The position numbers and the translations under genes were made by a program. Shown here piece by piece: positions 16,640 to 25,159 of a DNA stretch of 41,876 bases. The notes beneath the pieces are model-generated. The model searched no databases and was not told where the DNA came from. It saw nothing but the letters and a program-made list of their open reading frames with translations. Each line of letters opens with the position of its first letter. Positions within the stretch are counted from its first letter, which is position 1. Source of the stretch: Candidatus Anammoximicrobium sp. (GTDB lineage: Bacteria; Planctomycetota; Planctomycetia; Pirellulales; Pirellulaceae); contig JAAYYU010000020.1 in the NCBI GenBank assembly GCA_012515235.1, positions 1 to 41,876 on the forward strand, in the 5' to 3' direction.

Positions 16640-17638
16640 ATGCTCAACAACTTGCCGTATCTGCTGGCCGAAGGCGAGGTCGCTTGGCTCGTGCTGGCTG
16701 GAGTCTGCATCGTTGCCGGCCTGTTTTTGCTGGCCTTCCTGATCGCCGCCGCGGCCTACGGCAAGCTCTGGTTCCAGGCGTTTATGTCCGGTGCCGACGT
16801 TAGCATCTGGAGTCTGATCGGGATGAGTTTCCGCCAGGTCAAGGCGACCGTGATTGTCACGGCCAAGATCATGTGCGCTCAGGCCGGATTGAATATCGAC
16901 CGCCGCACGGGGATCAGCACGTCGCGGCTGGAAGCCCACTACCTGGCGGGCGGCGACGTGATGAAGGTCGTACACGCGATCATCGCCGCGCACCGGGCCA
17001 ACATCGACTTGGACTTCGACCGCGCCGCCGCCATCGACTTGGCCGGCCGCGACGTGGTCGACGCGGTGCGGACCAGCGTCTACCCGAAAGTCATCGACTG
17101 TCCCGACCCGCAGCGCAGCGGCAAGACGACGCTGAGCGCCATCGCCAAGAACGGCATCGAACTCCGCGTGCGGGCCCGCGTCACGGTCCGCACCAATCTG
17201 GAACAACTGATCGGCGGGGCGACCGAAGAGACGGTCATCGCCCGCGTCGGCGAAGGCATCATCACCTCGATCGGTTCGGCCGATTCGCACAAGGAAGTGC
17301 TGGAGAACCCGGACCGCATCAGCAAAGCCGTGCTGGCCCGCGGCCTCGACTCCCAGACGGCGTTCGAAATCGTCTCGATCGACATCGCCGACATCGACGT
17401 GGGCGAGAACATCGGCGCGCGGCTGCAGGCCGATCAGGCGGAAGCCGACATGCGCAAACGCCGCGCCGAAGCCGAACGCCACCGTGCCGAGGCCGTCGCC
17501 ATGGAACAGGAAAACCGGGCGAAGGTGGCGGAGAACCGCGCTCGCCTGGTGCTGGCCGAGGCCGAAGTTCCGCTGGCCATCGCCGACGCCTTCCGCGCGG
17601 GGAACTTCCACGAGCAGCGTCCGACGCTCCCGGCGTAG
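16640..17638 (+). CDS. floA: Flotillin-like membrane scaffold protein
   Basis: 332 residues; the ATG at 16640 follows GAGAAGGAC. One N-terminal hydrophobic hairpin (about residues 13-37, [20 protein letters not shown]) is followed by the FloA/YqfA-type body: [21 protein letters not shown] near 41-61, an SPFH-like region with [20 protein letters not shown], and a C-terminal coiled coil rich in A, E and R ([20 protein letters not shown]). FloA proteins mark lipid-ordered membrane microdomains and help assemble membrane complexes. It appears to be a single-gene unit with its own 200-bp leader. Confidence 0.92.
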   Translation: MLNNLPYLLAEGEVAWLVLAGVCIVAGLFLLAFLIAAAAYGKLWFQAFMSGADVSIWSLIGMSFRQVKATVIVTAKIMCAQAGLNIDRRTGISTSRLEAHYLAGGDVMKVVHAIIAAHRANIDLDFDRAAAIDLAGRDVVDAVRTSVYPKVIDCPDPQRSGKTTLSAIAKNGIELRVRARVTVRTNLEQLIGGATEETVIARVGEGIITSIGSADSHKEVLENPDRISKAVLARGLDSQTAFEIVSIDIADIDVGENIGARLQADQAEADMRKRRAEAERHRAEAVAMEQENRAKVAENRARLVLAEAEVPLAIADAFRAGNFHEQRPTLPA

Positions 17639-17666
17639 GGGCGTCGTCGGCAGCAAGCGTGCCCGT

Positions 17667-17804
17667 TTGGAGTGCGGCGCTCAGACGCCGCTTGGCGGCC
17701 GACCTTGCGCCGTGTCGGGCAAACCGGGTTCCGATCCTCGGCTGGCTTCGGTCCGTCGTGGTGTTGGCGTTCAGCCAAAGCGGCGACAAGTCGCCGCACT
17801 CCAA
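17667..17804. repeat. Composite palindromic element bounded by 13-bp inverted repeats
   Basis: TTGGAGTGCGGCG (17667-17679) and CGCCGCACTCCAA (17792-17804) are perfect inverted copies. Each end also forms its own hairpin: GCGGCG-CTCAGA-CGCCGC (17674-17691) and GCGGCGAC-AA-GTCGCCGC (17780-17797). The element fills most of the 293-bp gap between floA and the DUF1592 gene. It resembles a REP/BIME-type mobile palindrome, which would fit the RAYT remnant at the window start; that link is inferred. Confidence 0.6.
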
Positions 17805-17931
17805 GATTCGCTCCGCGACCCTCCCCCGGCCTCCCCATGCCGTTTTCGGCAGCTTGTGCCCTCGCCACCTTTTCATCGAAGGGTGCTTATTTATAATTCG
17901 GAAGCCGCGCACGGACAAAGTGGAGGTGCAG

Positions 17932-19878
17932 ATGAGATACGTTGCCAAAAGATATGTCGCTCCGGTGGTCGTCAGCTTCTGCTTGGCTCTGGTGCAGGGC
18001 CTCTGCTTGCCCTCCGCCGCTGCCGAGCGGACCGATCCTGGTTTCTTGGAGGCCGGAGTTCCCTTTCTGAAACAACACTGCCTCGCATGCCACAGCGGCG
18101 CGGAGCCGGAGGCCGAGTTGTCGCTGGCCGAATTCCGTGACGATGCGTCGGTGCTGAAGAAGCACAAACTGTGGGACAACGTGATCGGAATGGTGGAGAC
18201 AGGCGGAATGCCGCCGGAGGATCAACCCCAACCCAAGGTCGAGGAGCGTGAGGCTTTCCTGCGGGCCGTGCGGGGCGTCTTTCAGCGCGCCGCGCGCAAC
18301 GCCAAACCCGATCCAGGCCGCGTCACCATGCGGCGTTTGAACCGCACCGAATACCGCAACACGATCCGCGACCTGGTGGGCGTCGATTTCGATCCCACCG
18401 AGGATTTTCCCTCGGACGACATCGGCCACGGATTCGACAATATCGGCGACGTGCTGACCATGTCGCCCGTGCTGATGGAGCGGTACCTGGCAGCGGCGGA
18501 AGCCGTGATGCAGCGGGCGTTTCAGGGCCCGCCCGAAAAGTGGCCCGCCCGAGAACGCGGATTGCTCGCAAGCGCGGCGGACAAGCCGCAGGCGGAGCAG
18601 ACGAGGGAGATCCTGCGGCGGTTCGCGACACGGGCTTACCGGCGACCGGCCACCGTGGAGGAAGTGGAACGGCTGGCCAAACTAGCCGAGTCGGCCGGCA
18701 CCGCCGGTGGATCTTGGGAGGCCGGCTTACCACTGGCCATGCAGGCCGTGCTGTGCTCGCCCAAGTTCCTGTTTCGCGCCGAAGTGGACGATCGACCCGA
18801 CAGCCCCGAAGTCCGTCCGCTGGACGAATACCAGCTGGCCTCGCGATTGTCCTATTTCCTGTGGAGCACCATGCCGGACGAGGAGTTGTCGCGCCTGGCC
18901 GAGAAGAACCAATTGCGGGCGCATCTCGATGCGCAAGTGCGCCGCATGATCCAGGATCAAAAATCCGAGTCGCTGGTAGAAAACTTTGCCCTCCAATGGC
19001 TGCAGCTGAAGCGGTTGGAGACGTTCGCGCCCGATCCGCAACGGTTCCCCCGCTTCGGCGACCGGATGCGGTCCGCGATGCTGGAGGAAACCCAGCGGTT
19101 CTTTGCGTCGGTGATGCGCGAGGATCGCAGCATCGTGGAGTTACTGGACGCCGATTACACCTTCCTGAATGAACGCTTGGCTCGCCACTACGGGATCGCC
19201 GACACCCAGGGAACCCGCGCCGGCAAGCCGCCGGCCCGCCCCGGCGGGCAACCGATCCGCGGCGACGACTTCGTGCGAGTCCGACTGGCCGACAAGGAAC
19301 GCGGCGGACTGCTGACGCAAGCCAGCGTGTTGACCGTCACCTCGAACCCGACGCGCACGTCGCCCGTGAAACGCGGCCAATGGGTGCTGGAACAGATCCT
19401 CGGCGCGCCTCCTCCTCCGCCGCCGGCGAACGTGCCCGCGCTGCCGGAGGGCGGCGAGGCCGAACTGACCGGCTCGTTGCGGCAGCGTTTCGAGCAGCAC
19501 CGCAGCAACCCGGTTTGCGCCAACTGCCACGCGCGGATGGACCCGATCGGGTTCGCGTTCGAGCACTACGACGCCGTCGGCGCGTATCGCACCAAGGACG
19601 GCGCGTTCGATATCGACACGGCCGGCCAGTTGCCCGACGGGCGCTCGTTCCAGACGCTGGCCGAGTTGAAGGAGATCATCAAAGAGAATAAAGACGACTT
19701 CGCCCGCTGCCTGGCGGAAAAGATGTTGATCTACGCCCTGGGCCGCGGCTTGGAGCATTACGACCTCGTGGCTGTGGACCGGATCGTGCAAGCGCTGCAG
19801 CGAGACAACTACCGTTTCTCGACGCTGGTCCTGGAAATCGCCGGCAGCGACCCGTTCCAGAAACGCCGCGGAACCTAA
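17932..19878 (+). CDS. Exported DUF1592-family planctomycete cytochrome-like protein
   Basis: 648 residues from the ATG at 17932 (GGAGG at 17922-17926). The frame is open for more than 1 kb upstream, but that part only shadows floA. Signal peptide MRYVAKRYVAPVVVSFCLAL. Domains in order: planctomycete cytochrome segment with CxxCH (QHCLACHSG, about residues 47-55); DUF1587 (MRRLNRTEYRNTIRDLVGVD); DUF1595 (FATRAYRRPATVEEV); DUF1592 (LASRLSYFLWSTMPDEEL); DUF1588 with a second CxxCH (VCANCHARMDPIGF); DUF1585 at the end (ALGRGLEHYD). These proteins are exported, probably heme-binding, and of unproven function. They are very often paired with a DUF1552 gene, as here. This is a short version without the carbohydrate-binding insert seen in longer members. 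Confidence 0.92.
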   Translation: MRYVAKRYVAPVVVSFCLALVQGLCLPSAAAERTDPGFLEAGVPFLKQHCLACHSGAEPEAELSLAEFRDDASVLKKHKLWDNVIGMVETGGMPPEDQPQPKVEEREAFLRAVRGVFQRAARNAKPDPGRVTMRRLNRTEYRNTIRDLVGVDFDPTEDFPSDDIGHGFDNIGDVLTMSPVLMERYLAAAEAVMQRAFQGPPEKWPARERGLLASAADKPQAEQTREILRRFATRAYRRPATVEEVERLAKLAESAGTAGGSWEAGLPLAMQAVLCSPKFLFRAEVDDRPDSPEVRPLDEYQLASRLSYFLWSTMPDEELSRLAEKNQLRAHLDAQVRRMIQDQKSESLVENFALQWLQLKRLETFAPDPQRFPRFGDRMRSAMLEETQRFFASVMREDRSIVELLDADYTFLNERLARHYGIADTQGTRAGKPPARPGGQPIRGDDFVRVRLADKERGGLLTQASVLTVTSNPTRTSPVKRGQWVLEQILGAPPPPPPANVPALPEGGEAELTGSLRQRFEQHRSNPVCANCHARMDPIGFAFEHYDAVGAYRTKDGAFDIDTAGQLPDGRSFQTLAELKEIIKENKDDFARCLAEKMLIYALGRGLEHYDLVAVDRIVQALQRDNYRFSTLVLEIAGSDPFQKRRGT

Positions 19879-19898
19879 GGCAAGCGAAGGGGGCCAGA

Positions 19899-19982
19899 CG
19901 GACAGCATTCAATGCTGGCCGAGCAAAGTCCTGCCAATTGGCTGGAGTCACCGTCGGCCAGAATTGAATGCTGTACGTCCGA
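19899..19982. repeat. Long imperfect inverted repeat between DUF1592 and DUF1552 genes
   Basis: The left arm, ACGGACAGCATTCAA at 19899-19912 and onward through TGGCCGA, is mirrored by TCGGCCAGAATTGAATGCTG from 19954 and on through TACGTCCG. The core CAGCATTCAA/TTGAATGCTG is perfect. A 10-bp palindrome GCCAATTGGC (19933-19942) lies in the centre. The structure occupies most of the 148-bp gap and could form a large cruciform or RNA stem. It may be a REP-like insertion or a transcription attenuator between two co-oriented genes. Confidence 0.6.
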
Positions 19983-20026
19983 CCCCAGAGCCGATGACCG
20001 GAAAACTCCCATCTCGGAGCACCACC

Positions 20027-21370
20027 ATGCCGAACGCAAACCTCGTCTCCCGCCGCACCGTCCTGCGTGGCCTGGGCGTAGCCGTCGCGCTGCCCTGGCT
20101 CGAATCCACGGGCCCGCTGACCGCCTGGGGTGAAACGTCTTCATCTGCCAAGCCCGCGCCGAACCGCATGGCGTTCCTGTACGTGCCCAACGGCATCAAC
20201 ATGGCCGACTGGACGCCTGCAAGCGAAGGCCCCGGTTATGAATTGACGCCCACGCTGCGGCCGCTCGCATCCGTCAAGGACCACCTGCTTGTGCTCAGCG
20301 GCCTCACCGCCGACAAGGCCCGGCCCAACGGCGACGGCGGCGGCGATCACGCGCGGGCCCTGGGGGCGTTCCTGACCGGCGCCCAGCCGCGCAAGACGGC
20401 CGGCACCGACATCCGTGCCGGCATTTCCGCAGACCAGGTCGCCGCCGCCCGCATCGGCGACCAGACGTGGCTGCCGTCGCTGGAGATCGGCTGCGAGGCC
20501 GGCGCGATGGCCGGCAACTGCGATTCGGGCTACAGCTGTGTCTACTCCTCGACCATGTCCTGGCGTTCGGCCACGCAGCCGCTGCCCAAAGAAGTGAATC
20601 CCAAGGCCGTCTTCGAACGCCTGTTCTCCACCACGCCCAACGCCGCTCGCGCCGAACGGGACGCCCGCCGCCAGAGCGTCCTCGATTTCGTCCGCGAGGA
20701 CTCGCAGGACCTCGCCGGCCGACTGAGCGCCGCCGACCGCCGGAAACTGGACGAGTACTTCTCTACGATCCGCGACATCGAGCAGCGCATCTCGCGCTCG
20801 GCCAAAGCGCCGACGCTGCCCTCGCCGGGCTACCAGCCGCCCGCTGGAATCCCGAAGCAGTATGAAGAACATCTCCGCCTGATGTGCGACTTGATCGTCC
20901 TGGCGTTCCAGGCCGACGTGACGCGCGTTTGCACCTTGGTCCTGGCCAATGAAGGCAGCAACCGGTCCTACCCGTTCATCGAAGTGCGGGAAGGCCATCA
21001 CGAGCTGTCGCACCACAGCAACGACCAAGCCAAGAAGCACAAACTGCACTTGATCAACACGTTCCACGTCAGGCAGTTGGCGTACTTGCTGGAGAAGCTC
21101 AAGTCGGTCCGCGAGGGCGACAGCACGCTGTTGGACCACGCCATGATCGCCTACGGCAGCGGCAACTCGGACGGCAATCGCCACAACCACGACGATCTCC
21201 CCATCCTCCTGGCTGGCGGCGGCTGCGGCACCCTGAAATCCGGGCGGCACATCCGCTACCCAAACGAAACCCCGCTGACCAACCTCTGGCTGGCCATGCT
21301 CAACCGCATGAGCGTCGAAACCGCCCAGCTCGGCGACAGCACCGGAATGCTGCAGGGACTGGCGGGCTGA
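20027..21370 (+). CDS. Tat-exported DUF1552 protein
   Basis: 447 residues from the ATG at 20027, which follows CGGAG. The twin-arginine signal is SRRTVLRGLGVAVALPWLE (residues 8-26). The body has the DUF1552 features: MAFLYVPNGINMADWTP, then the stretch ending SGLTADKARPNGDGGGDHAR, GISADQVAA, and near the end STLLDHAMIAYGSGNSDG followed by HNHDDLPILLAGGG. The fold is related to alkaline-phosphatase-like sulfatase relatives (the DUF1501 group), but function is unknown. It follows the DUF1592 gene on the same strand, the common planctomycete pair. The two products probably act together outside the cytoplasm. Confidence 0.93.
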   Translation: MPNANLVSRRTVLRGLGVAVALPWLESTGPLTAWGETSSSAKPAPNRMAFLYVPNGINMADWTPASEGPGYELTPTLRPLASVKDHLLVLSGLTADKARPNGDGGGDHARALGAFLTGAQPRKTAGTDIRAGISADQVAAARIGDQTWLPSLEIGCEAGAMAGNCDSGYSCVYSSTMSWRSATQPLPKEVNPKAVFERLFSTTPNAARAERDARRQSVLDFVREDSQDLAGRLSAADRRKLDEYFSTIRDIEQRISRSAKAPTLPSPGYQPPAGIPKQYEEHLRLMCDLIVLAFQADVTRVCTLVLANEGSNRSYPFIEVREGHHELSHHSNDQAKKHKLHLINTFHVRQLAYLLEKLKSVREGDSTLLDHAMIAYGSGNSDGNRHNHDDLPILLAGGGCGTLKSGRHIRYPNETPLTNLWLAMLNRMSVETAQLGDSTGMLQGLAG

Positions 21371-21456
21371 AGCCGCAGGCCGATTGCAGATCGGCGGCCC
21401 TGGGGTGGGCCTTGCGCACGCAAGGTTCCTGGCACTGGCCTGGCTCGTGCAGCCGG

Positions 21457-22068
21457 CTAATAAAGGTAGGTGTCCGGAAGTTCGCCGCGCTCTCGTCTCG
21501 CGTGACAGCTCTGCTGGATTCCATCGGGTCTGGAATTGGAAGGCGCAGCCAATCTCGACAGATCAGGCAGATCGTCGGGGTACCCCATCAGCTGCCGGAA
21601 GTGCTCCTCGTCGTAGTCTCTGGCAAGTTGTACGTTGCGGATCCAGATTCTCCGCCACTGGATTGTCTGAGGAGTGTTCAACCAAAGTAATCGGATCGTC
21701 CGCTCCGCGTCAGGCGTCAGCCCCACGATCCGTCCGTCTTCATAGACTCGAACATTTTCGCTCGTCAGAACGGCGTCCGGCAGATTCTGATCGCCTTTTC
21801 GAAGATTACACGCGTGGCATGCGTAAATGAGGTTCTCATACTTGGCCGGCTGTTCCGGATCCCGGACCTGCGGAACGAAGTGATCGAGATCGAACTGGCC
21901 CGTCACATGGCCCCAACGTTCGCGGATCAGACAGTAGACGCAGCGAAAAGAGAATTCGTCTCGCAGCCACGGGCGATAGGAACGGTAATCGCCGTAGCCA
22001 TCGGGGCCATGCCGCCGCGCCGCAGCATCTGGCCGGTACGTGAATGGGCCTATGTCACTGTTGACCAC
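21457..22068 (-). CDS. HNH endonuclease-domain protein
   Basis: 203 residues from a GTG at 22068. An HNH/zinc-knuckle nuclease module is clear: CxxC in FRCVYCLIRE (C43, C46), the metal-binding DLDHFVPQ (D62, H63), N79 in ENLIYACHACNLRKG, and a second CxxC (C84, C87) ending in CN. The C-terminal part (about residues 95-150) looks helical and extends past the nuclease core. Its start overlaps the 3' end of the upstream gene by 14 bp, so the two are translated together. Likely a nuclease acting on DNA; target unknown. Could be a toxin, defence protein or homing-like enzyme; context favours a toxin-like pairing. Confidence 0.85.
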   Translation of the reverse strand: MVNSDIGPFTYRPDAAARRHGPDGYGDYRSYRPWLRDEFSFRCVYCLIRERWGHVTGQFDLDHFVPQVRDPEQPAKYENLIYACHACNLRKGDQNLPDAVLTSENVRVYEDGRIVGLTPDAERTIRLLWLNTPQTIQWRRIWIRNVQLARDYDEEHFRQLMGYPDDLPDLSRLAAPSNSRPDGIQQSCHARRERGELPDTYLY

Positions 22069-22414
22069 GTCGGTTCAGGAGTTGCTGATGCAGTCGCCGA
22101 GCGCCCTCGATGGGACGCGGAGCGATTCGATCGTAGTGCTGGTTGCCTTGCAGATCGAGGGCCGCAAGCTCCGCTCGCTCCTCCACCGTGATCGTGCCGG
22201 CGATGTCCTTGTCGATGAGATCACGACGGCGAGCTTCCTTCTCCGCCGTCCAACTGCCGCTTTCGTTGGATTCCGCAAACAAATCGCGAACTCGAACGTC
22301 GGTATCGGCAATCAGCACAAACCGCTGCTGCCGATCGGGATCGATGACGACGATCGGGGCGCCGTTGTGCTCGTCAAGCGTCTTTCGCTGTTCTGGACTA
22401 AGCGTAGGGATCAT
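22055..22414 (-). CDS. Antitoxin-like small protein paired with the HNH nuclease
   Basis: 119 residues from the ATG at 22414 (longer frames upstream lack a start signal). The N-terminus, MIPTLSPEQRKTLDEHNGAP and then IVVIDPDRQQRFVLI, has the look of Phd-like or related antitoxin N-terminal domains: a short helix, then two strands presenting a parameter. The C-terminal part (RRRDLIDKDIAGTITVEERA, then ELAALDLQGNQHYDR) is charged and helical and suits a partner-binding tail. The overlap of 14 bp with the nuclease gene supports a two-gene module. The family is not firmly recognised; the antitoxin role is inferred from size, order and overlap. Confidence 0.6.
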   Translation of the reverse strand: MIPTLSPEQRKTLDEHNGAPIVVIDPDRQQRFVLIADTDVRVRDLFAESNESGSWTAEKEARRRDLIDKDIAGTITVEERAELAALDLQGNQHYDRIAPRPIEGARRLHQQLLNRRGQQ

Positions 22415-22501
22415 GGTTGAATTGTAACAGAATCGAATCCAGTGCGAAACACGATCTGGCCTTTTCCCCTGCTGCTGGCACAATGGGATAGGGAGCATGC
22501 T

Positions 22502-25012
22502 ATGCGATTCGTCGTTCTCATTACGGGTTTCTTCGTCGTTGGTAGCCTGATCGGTGCCTCGATGCCCTCGGGCGCGTCGGAAGAGCGTGCTGCGGAACGG
22601 TTGCTCTTGGCCGAAAACGGCGCGGCGCGGTTGCCAATCGTCGTGGCGCAGGATGCGTCCGAGTCCACGCGGCAGGTGGCCGCAGAATTGGCTGAGTACC
22701 TGGGCCGCATCACGGGGGCGAAGTTCGACGTCACGACGGGCGACGGGGTACGCGGCATCGTGTTGGGTACGCTGGCCCAGTTTCCCGATTCCGGATTGAA
22801 CGAGGCGTTAGCCATCCGCGACGGCGTGGACGGGCGCGAGGCGTATGCCATTCGAACAGAACCGGATCGGTTGCGGCTGATCGGAGCCACGGAACTGGGC
22901 GCGTCCCATGCGGCGTTTCGGTTCCTGGAGTCGCTCGGCTGCCGCTGGTTCTTTCCGGCTCCCGAATGGACGCTCGTGCCGCAACGGCCGACGCTGGCGG
23001 TACGAATCAACGAGACCGATCGGCCCACGATTCTGTCGCGGCGCATCTGGTGGGGCTACGGGTTTTTCGATCGCGGCGAAGGACGCTGCCAGGCCGATTA
23101 CGAGGCGTGGGCGCGGCACAACCGCATGGCCATGTCCCGCAAGATCTGGTGTGGACACGCCTGGCAGTCGATCATCGCGGACAATCGGGCGGCGTTCGAC
23201 GCGCACCCCGAGTACCTGGCGCTGGTCAAAAACGAACGCCGCGGCCCGCAAATGTGCGTCAGCAACCCGGCAGTCCGGCAAGTGGCGATCGAGTGGGCGT
23301 TGAGCCAACTCCGCCGCCGGCCGGAGCTGGATATGGTCTCGCTGGAAACTTCCGACGGCAGCGACCATTGCGAGTGCGAGTCGTGCCAGAAACTGGGCAG
23401 CATCTCCGAGCGGGCGTTCGGGCTGGCCAACGAAGCGGCGCGGGCGATCGCCAAGGAATTCCCCGGCAAGATGGTCGGCATGTACGCGTACAACGATCAT
23501 TGCGAGCCGCCGTCGTTCCCGTTGGAGCCCAACGTGTACGTGCAGTCGACCGCCGGTTTCATCCGCGGCCGCTACACGTTTGACGAACTGATGGAGATCT
23601 GGCCCAAGCAGTGCCGCAACATGGGCTTCTACGAGTATTTCTCCGTGTGGCTGTGGGACTTCGACATGCCGCCGGGCGGACGCGGGGCGGACGTAAAACT
23701 GATCTGCCAGCGGATGCGGAAATACGCGGCGCTGGGGGCGACCAGCGTCGATTGCGAGAGCGGGAACAACTGGGGTCTGCACGGCCGCGGCTACCACGTC
23801 GCCAACCGCCTGTTGTGGAACCCCGGCACGGACGTGGACGCCTTGCTGGCGGACTTCTACGGACAGGCCTTCGGCCCGGCCGCGGCGGTGATGCAGCGGT
23901 ACTATGAACGGCTCGATCCGGGCAACGATCCGCTGCTGAGCGAGCACTTGCTGGGTCTGGCGTTGCGGGATCTGGACGAGGCCAGCCGGCTGGCCCAAGA
24001 CCGCCCGGACGTGCTGGCGCGACTGGACCACCTGAAGCAGTATCAGCACTACGTGCGGCTGCGCTGGGAGTACCAGCGGGCGGCCGACAAGCCGCGCCAG
24101 CAGGAACTGGCCCTGCAGGCCCTGACGCACGTCTACCGCACGCGGTACAGCTACATGAACCATTGGGAAGCGATCCGCCAATCGTGGATCGAGCAACTGG
24201 TCAAGGAGTTCGACCAGCCCAGTTGGTCGGATCGAGGCGGCCAACAAACGCCGCCTTGGAAGATCGACCAGCCGGTCGGACGCGACGAGACGGAACAACG
24301 GTTCCGCGATGATCTCGTGTTCTTTCCGCCTCAGGACGTGGCAGAGCGATCTTTCTCGACGGACTTGGTTCCCGCCGGTCTCAAGTCGGACTCTCCGCCC
24401 GCCTCCCGCCAGCAGTACCAGAAAGGAACACGTTACGCGTTGTGGAGCACCGGCGGCGAACCGCTGGAGATGACCATCGTGACGGGCGTCATCGCCTGGT
24501 ACCGCGATCGGCCGGACGCGACCTACGTGGTGACCGACGCGAGCGGCAAAGAAGTCACGCGCGGCCGGCTGCCGCAGGATGGGAAGGAGCACCCGTTGCG
24601 AGTCGAGGTCGCCGCCGCGGGCTTGTACTGGTTCGAGTTCAACGACCAGGCGGCCGCCTGGAGCATCCGCGTTGCGGCCGGGCGGCCGGTCGCGGTGGCG
24701 CTGTCGCGGAGCGCGCCGCCCGCACATCTGGGGCACATGCAGCGGATGTACTTCTTCGTGCCGCGCGGCACGCGGAAGATCGAGTACTACTGGAAAGGCG
24801 GCCCGCACACCATGCACGGGCCTGACGGGGCCGTCCGGGCCGAAGTGACGGCCAACGGCAAGTTTGTGACCGTGGACGTTCCGGCGGGCAGCGACGGGCA
24901 ATCGTGGTCGATCACCAAGCTGGCGCTCGGCCACTTGTGGTTCTTCAACGTGCCCAACTATCTGGCGGCTTCGCCCGATGCGCTGCTGGTGCCGCGGGAG
25001 GTCGTGCCATAG
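22502..25012 (+). CDS. Exported DUF4838-domain (GH67-like) carbohydrate-active protein
   Basis: 836 residues; the ATG at 22502 follows GGGAG at about 22490. Signal peptide MRFVVLITGFFVVGSLIGAS. Residues about 35-120 match the alpha-glucuronidase-like N-terminal domain (LPIVVAQDASESTRQVAAEL). The following barrel has the DUF4838 features: AFRFLESLGCRWFFP, ILSRRIWWGYGFFDRG, CVSNPAVRQVAIEWAL, a SLETSDGSDHCECESC stretch and GMYAYNDHCEPPS. The end (from about residue 640) is a beta-sandwich. Members are thought to act on glycans, but no activity is proven. Followed by the sulfatase gene on the same strand, 147 bp away. Confidence 0.85.
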   Translation: MRFVVLITGFFVVGSLIGASMPSGASEERAAERLLLAENGAARLPIVVAQDASESTRQVAAELAEYLGRITGAKFDVTTGDGVRGIVLGTLAQFPDSGLNEALAIRDGVDGREAYAIRTEPDRLRLIGATELGASHAAFRFLESLGCRWFFPAPEWTLVPQRPTLAVRINETDRPTILSRRIWWGYGFFDRGEGRCQADYEAWARHNRMAMSRKIWCGHAWQSIIADNRAAFDAHPEYLALVKNERRGPQMCVSNPAVRQVAIEWALSQLRRRPELDMVSLETSDGSDHCECESCQKLGSISERAFGLANEAARAIAKEFPGKMVGMYAYNDHCEPPSFPLEPNVYVQSTAGFIRGRYTFDELMEIWPKQCRNMGFYEYFSVWLWDFDMPPGGRGADVKLICQRMRKYAALGATSVDCESGNNWGLHGRGYHVANRLLWNPGTDVDALLADFYGQAFGPAAAVMQRYYERLDPGNDPLLSEHLLGLALRDLDEASRLAQDRPDVLARLDHLKQYQHYVRLRWEYQRAADKPRQQELALQALTHVYRTRYSYMNHWEAIRQSWIEQLVKEFDQPSWSDRGGQQTPPWKIDQPVGRDETEQRFRDDLVFFPPQDVAERSFSTDLVPAGLKSDSPPASRQQYQKGTRYALWSTGGEPLEMTIVTGVIAWYRDRPDATYVVTDASGKEVTRGRLPQDGKEHPLRVEVAAAGLYWFEFNDQAAAWSIRVAAGRPVAVALSRSAPPAHLGHMQRMYFFVPRGTRKIEYYWKGGPHTMHGPDGAVRAEVTANGKFVTVDVPAGSDGQSWSITKLALGHLWFFNVPNYLAASPDALLVPREVVP

Positions 25013-25090
25013 GCGATTTTGCATGGTTGAACGCGGCCTTGCCCGTTGAAGCGAGGCGAAGTCGCCGCGTCTTGTGGTAGACGCTGTGGC

Positions 25091-25113
25091 CGGACGCCGC
25101 CCACCGGCGTCCG
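25091..25113. repeat. 9-bp stem hairpin between DUF4838 and sulfatase genes
   Basis: CGGACGCCG (25091-25099) and CGGCGTCCG (25105-25113) form a perfect stem with loop CCCAC. Just upstream, GGCGAAGTCGCC (25055-25066) is a second short palindrome, similar in base pattern to the hairpin at 17780-17797. It may be a REP-type unit or a transcript terminator for the DUF4838 gene; no T-run follows. Confidence 0.45.
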
Positions 25114-25159
25114 TTCGGCTGCGAAGCAAAGAGTTCAAATTCTGACCGGAGGGGGAGCA

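Noticed and set aside
16873..17931. In-frame extension upstream of the DUF1592 gene
   Set aside because: The extension is Arg/Pro/His-rich and shadows floA and the palindromic element. The true start has an RBS and a signal peptide at 17932.
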